A stretch of 21,214 nt of DNA from Halovivax sp. (GCA_007119345.1 SKPV01000140.1:1-21214); one strand, 5' to 3'; positions 1-6,578 are shown, counted from the first letter of the stretch. Numbers and translations: made by a program. The notes: a model not told the origin generated them from the letters alone.

Positions 1-372
1 GAGTTGTTCGCCGACCGTTTTCTCGACGGTCTCTCCGACGGTTTCCTCGACCGTCTCGCCCACTTTCTCCTCGACGGTCTCGCCGACCGTCTTCTCTACC
101 GTCTCGCCCACCGTCTTCTCTACCGTCTCGCCCACCGTCTTTTCGACGGTCTCCCCGACCGTTTCGTCGACCGACTCCTTGACGGCCGTCGTCATCCAGT
201 CGGGGTCGAAGCGGGCCATCTTCCAGACGACGTGAACGATGTACGAGGCGAAGACGCCGACCCCGAACGCGAGCCCGACCGAGGTGTCGAGCGTCGCGAT
301 CAGGACGACCGAGATGGCGATCAGCGCCCCGTAGGTGAGGTCGACGACCGCGTCGACGCGAACCGGATTCAT
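1..372 (-). CDS. Membrane protein with octapeptide-repeat tail (C-terminus beyond window)
   Basis: The frame is open from an ATG at 372 to the window edge, giving 124 residues without a stop. Residues 1-27 and 29-50 form two hydrophobic segments that look like a two-helix membrane hairpin. A short basic and acidic linker (KMARFDPDWM) follows, and then from about residue 62 a run of seven 8-residue repeats of the type TVGETVEK. Valines recur every four residues among Glu, Lys and Thr, so the tail could be a long amphipathic or coiled-coil helix on one face of the membrane; this is inferred. No catalytic motif is seen and I do not recognise a named family. It lies 142 bp downstream of the phosphate transporter gene on the same strand, so the two may be cotranscribed. 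The plus-strand open frame over the same DNA is a shadow created by the repeat. Confidence 0.75.
   Translation of the reverse strand, partial: MNPVRVDAVVDLTYGALIAISVVLIATLDTSVGLAFGVGVFASYIVHVVWKMARFDPDWMTTAVKESVDETVGETVEKTVGETVEKTVGETVEKTVGETVEEKVGETVEETVGETVEKTVGEQL
11..178 (-). repeat. Seven 24-bp tandem repeats coding an octapeptide
   Basis: Seven consecutive imperfect 24-bp units at 11, 35, 59, 83, 107, 131 and 155 encode V-G-E-T-V-E-(K/E)-(T/K) on the minus strand. The units at 83 and 107 are nearly identical, which suggests recent duplication, while the outer units have diverged mainly at third positions. The array may continue past position 1. Confidence 0.9.
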
Positions 373-514
373 GGGCGTTCGATGTGCTGGGGCTGGTTCG
401 CGAGCGTGAACATGCTACCGGTAACCACTCCCGCTCGTCTGAAATCGTTTTGGAATTTCCGGCGGACCGATCCCGGGATCGCCGCCCGCCCGGCGGGCGC
501 GACGACGCGGCGCC

Positions 515-1738
515 CTAGAACCCGAACACCGGCACGAACCGGAACGTGAGGTAGGCGCCGATCGTCGCGAGCACCGGCACGAAGTTCTGGATGGCGATCA
601 CGCGCGCGGTGGTCGACGGGTCGAAGAGATCGGAGGCCTTCGGGATGTCCGCGGGCTCTTCCTCGCCGATCGGCGGGGCCTCCTCGCCCTCCTCCTCGGC
701 GGTGAGCGCGCCCACCGAGACCCGGGTCTCCTTTTCACCGCGCACCACGTCGGAGACCGTCGTCGTCCGCGTCGCCCGCCCCCAGCCGAGGCCGATGATG
801 CTCATCGTCGAGACCACCACGAGCTGGACGGGGATGCCGATCGCCGACAGCAGCGTCACGATCGTCGCCGAGACGGTCATGACGACGACCGCGGCCGTCA
901 ACGGCAGGTTCGTGATGTCGTTGCCCATCGTCGCGAGCGTCCGGCGGGCGATGGTGAAGGCGCCGATCGTGACGGCGACGCCGGCGATGATCACCCCCCA
1001 CTCCATGTTTCCGATGGTGGTCGTCAAGCCGGCGACGCCGACGGTCGTCGGGTAGTCGAGCGCCTCACTGCCGACCAGGGGCGCGACGGCGTTCGCGACG
1101 TTCGAGGCGCCGGAGCTAAAGGCCATGTAACAGCCGATGGCGACGACGATCAGCGAGCCCGTGACCTCCCGTTTGCCGGTCCCCTCCGCCGCGCGGATCC
1201 GGGGGACCGTTCCGGTCCGGTCGACGGACCACAGCTGCGTCTCCCGCCGGGAGATCGCCACCCAGGCGTTGATCCGCGAGTAGAAGTACCGGCCGATGAC
1301 GCCGCTGACCCAGAAGGCGACGATCGGCGCGACGATCCACCAGGAGACGATCTCGCCCATCGTCGCCCAGTCGAGCGAGTCCGTCGCCATTCCCAGGCCG
1401 GCGATCGCGCCGACGGCGGTCATCGAGGTCGACGCCGGGACGCCGAAGAGGTTGCCGAGGAACAGCGCGAGTCCGATGAAAAAGAGGATGCCGATGCCGG
1501 CTTCGAGCGTGAGGAACTCGCGCGGGACCAGCCCCTCGCCGAGCGTTTCGACGACCGCCGGTCCGATGATCCAGCCGCCGAGAAAGAAGAAAAAGGACAT
1601 GAGCGCCCCCGCGCCCACCATCGTCATCACGTTGGCACCGACGGCCGGGCCGAAGGAGACGCCGGTCGTCGCGCCGCCGATGTTGTAGCCGACGAAGACG
1701 GCGACGAGGATACCGATCAGTAGCAGCGTCTCGGTCAC
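515..1738 (-). CDS. pit: PiT-family inorganic phosphate transporter
   Basis: The 407-residue protein has at least nine hydrophobic segments and the internal duplication typical of PHO4/PiT (PF01384) ion-coupled phosphate permeases of the cytoplasmic membrane. The two family signatures are at residues about 17-36 (GYNIGGATTGVSFGPAVG) and about 208-223 (SSGASNVANAVAPLVG). A charged, Glu-rich loop at about 334-376 separates the last membrane segments. In well-studied PiT proteins each signature carries an Asp after Asn (GxND); here those positions read N-I and S-N, so ion coupling or substrate may differ from the model transporters. The start is GTG, and an archaeal TATA-like TTTATCC lies 27 bp upstream, so the mRNA is probably leaderless. 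Family assignment is firm; the precise substrate is inferred. Confidence 0.9.
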   Translation of the reverse strand: MTETLLLIGILVAVFVGYNIGGATTGVSFGPAVGANVMTMVGAGALMSFFFFLGGWIIGPAVVETLGEGLVPREFLTLEAGIGILFFIGLALFLGNLFGVPASTSMTAVGAIAGLGMATDSLDWATMGEIVSWWIVAPIVAFWVSGVIGRYFYSRINAWVAISRRETQLWSVDRTGTVPRIRAAEGTGKREVTGSLIVVAIGCYMAFSSGASNVANAVAPLVGSEALDYPTTVGVAGLTTTIGNMEWGVIIAGVAVTIGAFTIARRTLATMGNDITNLPLTAAVVVMTVSATIVTLLSAIGIPVQLVVVSTMSIIGLGWGRATRTTTVSDVVRGEKETRVSVGALTAEEEGEEAPPIGEEEPADIPKASDLFDPSTTARVIAIQNFVPVLATIGAYLTFRFVPVFGF

Positions 1739-1761
1739 GGAGGATCAAACGGAAGCCTTCG

Positions 1762-1768
1762 GGATAAA
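1762..1768 (-). promoter_or_regulatory. TATA-like element of the phosphate transporter gene
   Basis: TTTATCC on the minus strand is centred 27 bp before the GTG start at 1738. This is the spacing expected for an archaeal promoter giving a leaderless transcript. Confidence 0.55.
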
Positions 1769-1890
1769 TGATACTACTTCCGTCGTCGCTCGAAGGGCAC
1801 GGCGGCCGACGCCGCTCGAGGCGGTAGAGAGCGGCCACGATCAGGAGCGGATCGGCCGAACTCCCGAAAGCGAGGGGTAGAGCCCGGGAG

Positions 1891-1977
1891 AGCGACGGGG
1901 CCCCGAAATCGGAGGGGCGATCCCGGGGGAGCGACGGGGCCCCGAAATCGGAGGGCCAGACCCGGAGGAGCGACGGG
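1891..1977. repeat. 39-bp tandem repeats, intergenic
   Basis: Units begin at 1891, 1930 and 1969 (the third truncated), each starting AGCGACGGG. The first two share AGCGACGGGGCCCCGAAATC and a GGAGGG continuation almost exactly. A decayed unit seems to precede them at about 1852. The array is purine-biased on the plus strand. Function unknown. Confidence 0.8.
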
Positions 1978-2082
1978 ACCGACCCCGGAAGACCGACGGA
2001 CGCGAAGTTCCCGAACGCGTGCGGGATAGTTCGACCGGACGGACATTTAACGTGAACGACGATGTACAACGCAACAGCAAGC

Positions 2083-2087
2083 TATTA
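2083..2087 (+). promoter_or_regulatory. TATA-like element of the ferredoxin gene
   Basis: TATTA in the context AAGCTATTACAG is centred 29 bp before the ATG at 2114. A second AT-rich stretch (ATTTAA at 2045-2050) lies further upstream and could serve a longer transcript. Confidence 0.45.
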
Positions 2088-2113
2088 CAGTCCGGGTCGC
2101 GAAATCTCGCCTG

Positions 2114-2503
2114 ATGCCCACGGTAGAATACCTCAATTACGAAGTGATGGACGACAAGGGCTGGGATATTTACGACGACGAGGCCTTCGAGAAGGCCGCC
2201 GAGGAGGGCCTCGACGACGAGGATTACGGCACGCTCGAGGTCAACGAGGGCGAGTACATCCTCGAGGCCGCCGAGGCCCAGGGCTACGACTGGCCCTTCT
2301 CGTGTCGCGCCGGCGCCTGCGCGAACTGCGCGGCGATCGTCGTCGACGGCGAGATCGAGATGGACATGCAACAGATCCTCTCGGACGAGGAGGTCGACGA
2401 GAAGAACGTCCGGCTGACCTGCATCGGCCACGCGATCACCGACGAGGTGAAGATCGTCTACAACGCGAAGCACCTCGACTACCTGCAGAACCGCGTCATC
2501 TGA
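2114..2503 (+). CDS. fer: Halophilic-type [2Fe-2S] ferredoxin
   Basis: The 129-residue protein matches the plant-type ferredoxin fold with the acidic N-terminal extension typical of haloarchaea (residues about 9-45, rich in Asp and Glu). Cluster ligands are visible as C64-x4-C69-x2-C72 within FSCRAGACANC, with the fourth, C103, in LTCIGH. Length and cysteine spacing agree with the well-characterised Halobacterium and Haloarcula ferredoxins. These soluble cytoplasmic carriers accept electrons from the CoA-dependent 2-oxoacid:ferredoxin oxidoreductases in place of NAD. The gene stands alone between repeat arrays, with a TATA-like element about 29 bp before the ATG and a strong hairpin terminator after the stop, which suggests a highly expressed monocistronic unit. 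Confidence 0.96.
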   Translation: MPTVEYLNYEVMDDKGWDIYDDEAFEKAAEEGLDDEDYGTLEVNEGEYILEAAEAQGYDWPFSCRAGACANCAAIVVDGEIEMDMQQILSDEEVDEKNVRLTCIGHAITDEVKIVYNAKHLDYLQNRVI

Positions 2504-2506
2504 ACG

Positions 2507-2536
2507 GCGGCTCGATTCCGAGCCGCGTGTTCTTTT
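2507..2536 (+). terminator. Hairpin plus T-rich terminator after ferredoxin
   Basis: A perfect 8-bp stem GCGGCTCG / CGAGCCGC with a 4-nt ATTC loop (2507-2526) starts three bases after the stop codon. It is followed by a T-rich stretch, GTGTTCTTTT. It resembles an intrinsic terminator. Confidence 0.7.
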
Positions 2537-2557
2537 GCCGTCGCGTACCGACGGTGC

Positions 2558-2674
2558 CAGGATTTCACCAGGTGTCGGCAGTATCAGGTTTTACCACGTG
2601 TCGGCAGTATCAGGTTTTACCACGTGTCGGCAGTGCCAGGATTTCACCGCGTTCGACTCTACCAGGTTTTTAGC
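2558..2674. repeat. 26-27 bp tandem repeats, intergenic
   Basis: Units start CAGG at 2558 (27 bp), 2585 (26 bp), 2611 (26 bp) and 2637 (26 bp, diverged), with a fifth fragment at 2663 ending in a T run. The core of the second and third units is GGTTTTACCACGTGTCGGCA. Each of these carries a palindromic CACGTG, giving helically phased sites about 26 bp apart. The array lies just downstream of the ferredoxin terminator. Confidence 0.85.
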
Positions 2675-2961
2675 CCCGGCGTCGGGAGCGGGGCGGACCG
2701 CGACGGTCGACCGCGCGTGCGAACCGTTCCGGACGACGGCGCGACCGGCGGCTGCGTCCGACCGGAGTCGCCGGCGTTTCGAGCGAAGTAGGGAGACTGG
2801 GGCGCGCTATCGGGAACTCGGCGGCGACTGGACCCGCTCGAACCGGAATCGTTCCACCGCCTCGATCACGGCGGACTAAAAGCTCCAGCGCGTCGTAGGC
2901 CGCGGTGACCACGGGCACCATCGACTTGCGCTCGTCGCACGGTGAGCGAACGCCGCATCGG
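2675..2961. other. Gene-free stretch between repeat array and trmB-like gene
   Basis: I see no convincing gene here. Minus-strand frames give a short peptide MVPVVTAAYDALELL followed by Arg/Pro-rich sequence without haloarchaeal acidic character, so it is most likely non-coding or a decayed remnant. Together with the ferredoxin terminator and repeat array it makes a 458-bp gap between genes. Confidence 0.5.
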
Positions 2962-3771
2962 TTACGGTTGGGGGTCGGGAATGTCGGCCAACCCCGTCGA
3001 GATCAGCCGTCGGAGGAGGACGACGGCTCCGTTGTCGAGGCCGGCGGCGTGGATCGCCTGCTCGTTCTCGTCGTCGTCGGGGTAGTACGATCCGATCAAC
3101 AGCGCCTCCCGATCGACGAGGACGATCCGGCTGATCGCGACTTCGTGGTCGTCCCCCGACGCGGTGAGCCACTCCAGGCCGGTCTCGAACGTGCGAACGT
3201 TGGGCAGCTCGGCCCCGAGTTCGGTCGTGATCGCCGTCGTCTGCCCGCCGAGGACGATCGCGAGATCGCGGTCGACGGCGTCCTGCAGGCGTTCGAAGAC
3301 GCTCTCCTGCAAGAGCGAGTCGTCGACGATGATGAGCACGATCTCGGAGTCCGCACCCTCGAGCATCTCGAGGGTGCGCGAGTCGATCGCCTCGCGGCCG
3401 GCCAGCGACCACACCTCCTGTAGCCGGTCGTCGTCGCCGGTCGATTCGCTGAGCTCGACCGTCTCGAGGTACCCGTTGAGCGTCTCGATTCGGTCGGCGT
3501 ACTTTTGGTGAAGCGTTCGCGTCGCCTCGTCGATGCTCACCGCGCGATAGCGCTGCGGACTGGAGTGCTGGATCTCGACCAGCCCCTGGGATTCGAGCAC
3601 GCGGATGGCGTCGTACACCCGCGTTCGCGGCACCTCGGAGAGTTCGTGGATCTCCTTGGCCGTGCCGTTCGGCAGTTGTGTGAGTGCCAGAAAGCACCGC
3701 GCCTCGTACTCCTGCAGCCCGAGATCCTGCAGCAGGCTGACCGTCTCGTTGATTACGTTGTCCTGTGTCAT
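2962..3771 (-). CDS. TrmB-family transcriptional regulator
   Basis: The 269-residue protein begins with the TrmB-type winged helix-turn-helix: residues about 8-75 include LGLQEYEARCFLAL, GTAKEIHELSEVPRTRVYDA and LESQGLVEIQ, the usual recognition-helix and wing pattern. A helical linker follows (about 80-112, SIDEATRTLHQKYADRIETL), then an alpha/beta domain from about 119 resembling the phospholipase-D-like fold of the shorter TrmB proteins. It lacks the long C-terminal sugar-binding domain of TrmB/TrmBL1, so an effector cannot be predicted. It is a DNA-binding cytoplasmic protein. The nearest genes are unrelated and no adjacent transporter or sugar operon reveals its target. No clear TATA element lies 27 bp before the ATG; an inverted repeat about 112 bp upstream could be an operator. 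Confidence 0.9.
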   Translation of the reverse strand: MTQDNVINETVSLLQDLGLQEYEARCFLALTQLPNGTAKEIHELSEVPRTRVYDAIRVLESQGLVEIQHSSPQRYRAVSIDEATRTLHQKYADRIETLNGYLETVELSESTGDDDRLQEVWSLAGREAIDSRTLEMLEGADSEIVLIIVDDSLLQESVFERLQDAVDRDLAIVLGGQTTAITTELGAELPNVRTFETGLEWLTASGDDHEVAISRIVLVDREALLIGSYYPDDDENEQAIHAAGLDNGAVVLLRRLISTGLADIPDPQP

Positions 3772-3882
3772 GGCCCAACCACGAGTTCGGCGATCCGAAC
3801 GTGTTGATTACAGTCCGTCGACGGAAAAAGCGTTCGTGTATGAGCCCGTCACCGAAATGACAATCGGACGGCCCCAAACGGC

Positions 3883-3901
3883 CCGAGTCCGATTCACTCG
3901 G
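3883..3901. promoter_or_regulatory. Inverted repeat upstream of the TrmB-family gene
   Basis: CCGAGT (3883-3888) and ACTCGG (3896-3901) form a perfect dyad around a 7-bp spacer. It lies in the 425-bp region upstream of the regulator and is a candidate binding site for that protein or a remnant promoter element. No protein binding is shown. Confidence 0.35.
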
Positions 3902-4155
3902 ATTATCACACAACCTACTTAGGGACGGGTCCCGGAGGGGAAACTGGCGTGCCCGTCACGGCCCAACCACGACTGGGCACGCTATTTCGACGTCGACGAG
4001 GATCGGCCGACGATCGACGTGCACGTACCGATAGCGGTTCGCTCGCCGGATTCGGCGGAGAATGGCGATCGCGATAAACGACGATGGGGCCGGCACTCGA
4101 ACGGGGGCGGAAGACGGTCCCCCGGCGGGCGCCCTCGCGAACCATCGAGAGGAGG

Positions 4156-4186
4156 CCGGTCGACGGCCGGAGACCGGTCGACGGCC
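4156..4186. repeat. Short direct repeat CCGGTCGACGGCC
   Basis: Two exact 13-bp copies at 4156-4168 and 4174-4186, 18 bp apart, sit just past the 3' end of the small charged protein gene. Each is itself nearly palindromic around GTCGAC, so it may act in transcript termination. Confidence 0.5.
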
Positions 4187-4196
4187 GCCGTAGCGC

Positions 4197-4556
4197 TCAG
4201 CCGCGACGGATCGATTCCAGAATTCTCGCTCGGAGCGCCTCGGCGGAGTCGTAGGACTCGTCGTCGACCGGCGCGAGCACGTCGGCGAGGCGGTCCCGGC
4301 CGTCCCCCGTTTCGACCGTCAGATCCCCGGACGACGCGATCACGTCGGCCGTCGTCGTCGGATACTCGAGGGTTTCGAGCGCGTCGTCGAGCGCGCCGAG
4401 TTCCGCGTCGGTACCGGCCCCCGATTCGGCGTCGTCGGTTCCGGCATCCGGTTCGGCTTCGTCGCCGCGATCGAGCGCTTCCGCGAGATCACGCTTTCGC
4501 TGGCGTCGCTGTTCGGCGGCCGCCTGCTTCTCTCGGCCCTTTTTCGTATCTCCCAT
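4197..4556 (-). CDS. Small haloarchaeal charged protein (DUF5789-like)
   Basis: The 119-residue protein starts with a lysine/arginine-rich segment (MGDTKKGREKQAAAEQRRQRKRDLAEAL). An acidic low-complexity linker at about 32-55 follows. A compact C-terminal domain (about 57-119) contains LETLEYPTTTADVIASSGD and VLAPVDDESYDSAEALRARIL. This pattern recalls the DUF5789/DUF2795-type small domains common in haloarchaea, whose function is not established; I make the match from memory of the family pattern. The ATG at 4556 has a TATA-like CGTTATC 28 bp upstream, supporting a leaderless start and a separate transcription unit. Confidence 0.8.
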   Translation of the reverse strand: MGDTKKGREKQAAAEQRRQRKRDLAEALDRGDEAEPDAGTDDAESGAGTDAELGALDDALETLEYPTTTADVIASSGDLTVETGDGRDRLADVLAPVDDESYDSAEALRARILESIRRG

Positions 4557-4580
4557 TCGTCCGGATACGAGCTCGAGGTG

Positions 4581-4587
4581 GATAACG
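4581..4587 (-). promoter_or_regulatory. TATA-like element of the DUF5789-like gene
   Basis: CGTTATC on the minus strand is centred 28 bp before the ATG at 4556. Confidence 0.4.
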
Positions 4588-4721
4588 CTGTGGTGAGTCG
4601 TCGATCCGGCGACGTCGACCGCGGCCGACGGGGTAACAACGGTGGGAGACCGCCCTCGAGCGTCGAGAGACGCGCCGATCGGCGGCGAGCGACTCGACGA
4701 GAACCTGACGGCGGCGCCGGG

Positions 4722-5024
4722 TCACTCGCGCATTGGCGGTCGCTCCCCGTTCTCGGCGAGCGTTTCCAGCGTCGGTCTGATCTCGTCGAATCGCGACCCT
4801 CGTTCGACGGCGTTCGCGCACGAATCCCACTCGACGAAGCCGTAATCGACCAGTTTGGGGAGGTGGACGTGGTGGTACTCGAGTCGGGCCGCGTCACCGG
4901 CGACGACCGCGTCGGGCGGCGAGTCCAGGTGGATCGGCGGATCGCTCGCCAGGAGCGCGAACAACAACCGGCGTCGTTTCCGATTCGACAGCGCCTCGAA
5001 TATCCGGGTGGTCTGAGTAACCAT
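4722..5024 (-). CDS. Winged-helix regulator, DUF7344-like (first of a pair)
   Basis: From the ATG at 5024 the protein has 100 residues. It opens with IFEALSNRKRRRLLFALL and later has YHHVHLPKLVDYGFVEWD and RGSRFDEIRPTLETLAE. This is the pattern of the haloarchaeal DUF7344 winged-helix domain, related in layout to ArsR-type regulators. Such proteins are presumed small cytoplasmic DNA-binding proteins; targets are unknown. The frame stays open upstream to 5159, but the extra 45 residues are basic and unlike the family. A good TATA box (AATATAAA, 5049-5056) centred 28 bp before 5024 settles the shorter start. A paralogue follows at 5252-5632 on the same strand. Confidence 0.85.
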   Translation of the reverse strand: MVTQTTRIFEALSNRKRRRLLFALLASDPPIHLDSPPDAVVAGDAARLEYHHVHLPKLVDYGFVEWDSCANAVERGSRFDEIRPTLETLAENGERPPMRE

Positions 5025-5048
5025 TCTCACCCAACTACGGGCCCGGCC

Positions 5049-5056
5049 TTTATATT
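5049..5056 (-). promoter_or_regulatory. TATA box of the first DUF7344-like gene
   Basis: AATATAAA on the minus strand is centred about 28 bp before the ATG at 5024 and is the clearest archaeal TATA box in the window. It falls inside the longer open frame, so it argues for the internal start. Confidence 0.65.
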
Positions 5057-5251
5057 TCAGTCCAATTTCACGTAGGTGCGGGTTTTGATTAACCGAGTGA
5101 ATGGGACACCGCGTCGGATCTGTCCGTCGAGGTTGTCGACCGGAGGGTCGCACGGTCACGGCGCGCGAGAGAGCGCCAGGTCGATCGAGTCCGCCGTCCG
5201 CTACCGACGGCCGACGGTCGCGACGCGGGTTCGTTCGAGCGCCGACCGCGC

Positions 5252-5632
5252 TCAGTCGGCCTGCGCCCCGAGCGCGAACGCCGACTCGACGGTCGCGTCC
5301 TCGTCCTCCTCGACGGTCCGGATCGACTCGACGATCGGCCGCACGTCGGCGAACGCGTCTCCTCGGGCCACCGCGCCCGTCTCGTCGTCGTACTCGACGA
5401 GCCAGTGGTCTGCGAGGCGGGGAAGGTGGTTGTGGACCAGCGTGACCGACGGGTCGGTGAGCGGATCGGTGCGGTCGTCTCCCTCACGGCACTCTCGGCG
5501 CCTGATCTCGTCCGCGAGCGCGTCCACCGTCGTCGACTCGGCGTCGAGGAGGTGATAGCAGGCGGCCCGGCGGTGCGGACTGGAGAGGACGGCGAACAGG
5601 TCGCCGACCGTGGGTGATAGCGGCGATGGCAC
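5252..5632 (-). CDS. Winged-helix regulator, DUF7344-like (second of a pair)
   Basis: The 126-residue protein repeats the layout of its neighbour: GDLFAVLSSPHRRAACYHLL at about 10-29, a helix with VDALADEIRRRE, then VTLVHNHLPRLADHWLVEYD at about 63-82 and AVARGDAFADVRPIVESI. The histidine-containing V-H-N-H-L-P-R-L-A-D segment aligns with Y-H-H-V-H-L-P-K-L-V-D of the neighbour, so they are paralogues. The start codon is GTG; no good TATA element is seen at the usual distance, but a perfect dyad ATCCGT-TCTC-ACGGAT (5640-5655) begins 8 bp upstream and could be an operator. The gap of 227 bp to the first paralogue and that gene's own TATA box suggest separate transcription. Confidence 0.82.
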   Translation of the reverse strand: MPSPLSPTVGDLFAVLSSPHRRAACYHLLDAESTTVDALADEIRRRECREGDDRTDPLTDPSVTLVHNHLPRLADHWLVEYDDETGAVARGDAFADVRPIVESIRTVEEDEDATVESAFALGAQAD

Positions 5633-5639
5633 GATACGT

Positions 5640-5655
5640 ATCCGTTCTCACGGAT
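5640..5655. promoter_or_regulatory. Inverted repeat at the second DUF7344-like start
   Basis: ATCCGT and ACGGAT flank a 4-bp spacer, immediately upstream of the GTG start at 5632. The position overlaps where transcription would start, so an autoregulatory operator is a reasonable guess. Confidence 0.35.
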
Positions 5656-5735
5656 CGCTTCAAGGATTGTCCCAAAAATGTTTGGAGGGGGCGGGCGAAC
5701 GGTCCTTCGGAATGGTAATTCACCGCAGACGAGTC

Positions 5736-6578
5736 TCAGATGCTGAGAATACGGCGAGCCTCGTCCGGCGTCGCCACGGGTCGCCCCAGCTCCTCGGCGA
5801 CGCGGACGACCCGCTCGACGAGCTGGGCGTTGCTCTCGGCGAGCTCGCCCCGGCGGTAGTAGACGTTGTCCTCCAGACCGACGCGAACGTGGCCGCCGAA
5901 GAGGATTCCCAGCGTCGCGAACGGGAGTTGGTGGGGACCGAAGCCGAGCGTGTTGAACAGCGCGCCGTCGGGGAGGTTGTCGATCCCGTTCAGCAGGTTT
6001 CGTGGCCGGGGCCGGGTGAGCGTTCCGGCCCCGAAGATCAGCGTCGCGTAGACGGGATCGGCCAGCTCGCGACGCTCCAGGAGGGCGTGCACCTCGTTCA
6101 GGTGGCCGTCGTTGAACACCTCGAGTTCGGGTTTGATCCCGCGGTCAACCATCTCTCCGTGGAGCGCGTCGATCGTCGCGCGGGTGTTCTCGCTCGTCAG
6201 GCGATCGTAGCGGTTGAGCGGCCCCATATCCAGGGAGGCCATTGCCGGCGGCGGGTCCGTCCGGAGTGGGAGGTGGCGCTCCCCGGTCGGGGCGGCCGTC
6301 CCCCCGGTCGAGTGCTGGATCACGACGTCGTCGGCGTGCCGGCGGACGGCGTCGTCTATCGCCTGGAACCGCTCGGTCGCGAACGTCCGCTCCCCGTTCG
6401 GGCGGCGAGCGTGGAGGTGGACGACGGCGGCGCCGGCCGCCTCGGCCGCGGCGGCCGCCCGGCCGATCTCCGCGGGCGTCTCCGGCAGCTCGGGATTGGC
6501 CTCCTTGCCGTGAACGCCGCCGGTGAGCGCCGCGGTGACGATCAGCGGTTCGTCCGCCAGGAAATCGGCGTAGCTCAC
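5736..6578 (-). CDS. Beta-keto acid cleavage enzyme (BKACE / DUF849)
   Basis: The 280-residue protein is a full-length member of the family whose founder is 3-keto-5-aminohexanoate cleavage enzyme (Kce). These TIM-barrel, metal-dependent enzymes condense a beta-keto acid with acetyl-CoA to give acetoacetate and a new acyl-CoA. Visible family motifs are IVTAALTGG (13-21), VVHLHAR (52-58; H54 and H56 are the expected zinc ligands), HSTGG (89-93), FNTLGFGPHQLP (208-219) and GGHVRVGLEDN (228-238, with E236). The start is GTG at 6578 and overlaps the stop of the small cysteine protein by four bases (GTGA), implying translational coupling. Across a short divergent promoter region lie a ring-cleaving dioxygenase and a maleylacetate-reductase-like gene, which makes beta-ketoadipate a candidate substrate; that is inference. 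Confidence 0.92.
   Translation of the reverse strand: MSYADFLADEPLIVTAALTGGVHGKEANPELPETPAEIGRAAAAAEAAGAAVVHLHARRPNGERTFATERFQAIDDAVRRHADDVVIQHSTGGTAAPTGERHLPLRTDPPPAMASLDMGPLNRYDRLTSENTRATIDALHGEMVDRGIKPELEVFNDGHLNEVHALLERRELADPVYATLIFGAGTLTRPRPRNLLNGIDNLPDGALFNTLGFGPHQLPFATLGILFGGHVRVGLEDNVYYRRGELAESNAQLVERVVRVAEELGRPVATPDEARRILSI

Larger units (their letters stand above)
1739..2113. other. Divergent intergenic region, transporter / ferredoxin
   Basis: This 375-bp region separates two divergent genes. It holds the transporter promoter at its left end, a 39-bp tandem repeat array in the middle and the ferredoxin promoter at its right end. Open frames across the array (repeating RFRGPVAPPGS-like peptides on the minus strand) follow from the 39-bp period being a multiple of three. 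They lack a plausible start or any family resemblance, so I do not call them genes. Confidence 0.6.
3772..4196. other. Intergenic region upstream of the TrmB-family gene
   Basis: This 425-bp region has no convincing gene. It contains a 13-bp direct repeat GGCCCAACCACGA at 3772-3784 (touching the trmB-like start) and 3960-3972, the dyad at 3883-3901, and a pair of CCGGTCGACGGCC copies at 4156-4168 and 4174-4186. One plus-strand frame around 3965-4070 reads like an acidic haloarchaeal peptide (HDWARYFDVDEDRPTIDV) but has no start codon after its upstream stop. Confidence 0.5.

Noticed and set aside
4..549. Plus-strand open frame full of FLDGL/DRLAHR repeats
   Set aside because: It is the complement of the 24-bp octapeptide array of the minus-strand membrane protein gene and changes to Arg-rich sequence after the array.
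1774..2046. Minus-strand frame with RFRGPVAPPGS repeats
   Set aside because: It arises from the 39-bp intergenic array (13 codons per unit), is basic and has no family resemblance or promoter.
2558..2674. Possible CRISPR array
   Set aside because: The units are contiguous with no unique spacers, and no cas gene is nearby; it is a simple tandem array.
2670..2921. Minus-strand frame beginning MVPVVTAAYDALELL
   Set aside because: Only the first 20 residues look protein-like; the remainder is Arg/Pro-rich and unlike haloarchaeal proteins. It could be a remnant, but nothing supports a gene.
3938..4070. Acidic peptide-like plus-strand frame (HDWARYFDVDEDRPTIDV)
   Set aside because: The composition is haloarchaeal, but there is no start codon between the upstream stop and the peptide and it runs into Arg/Gly-rich sequence.
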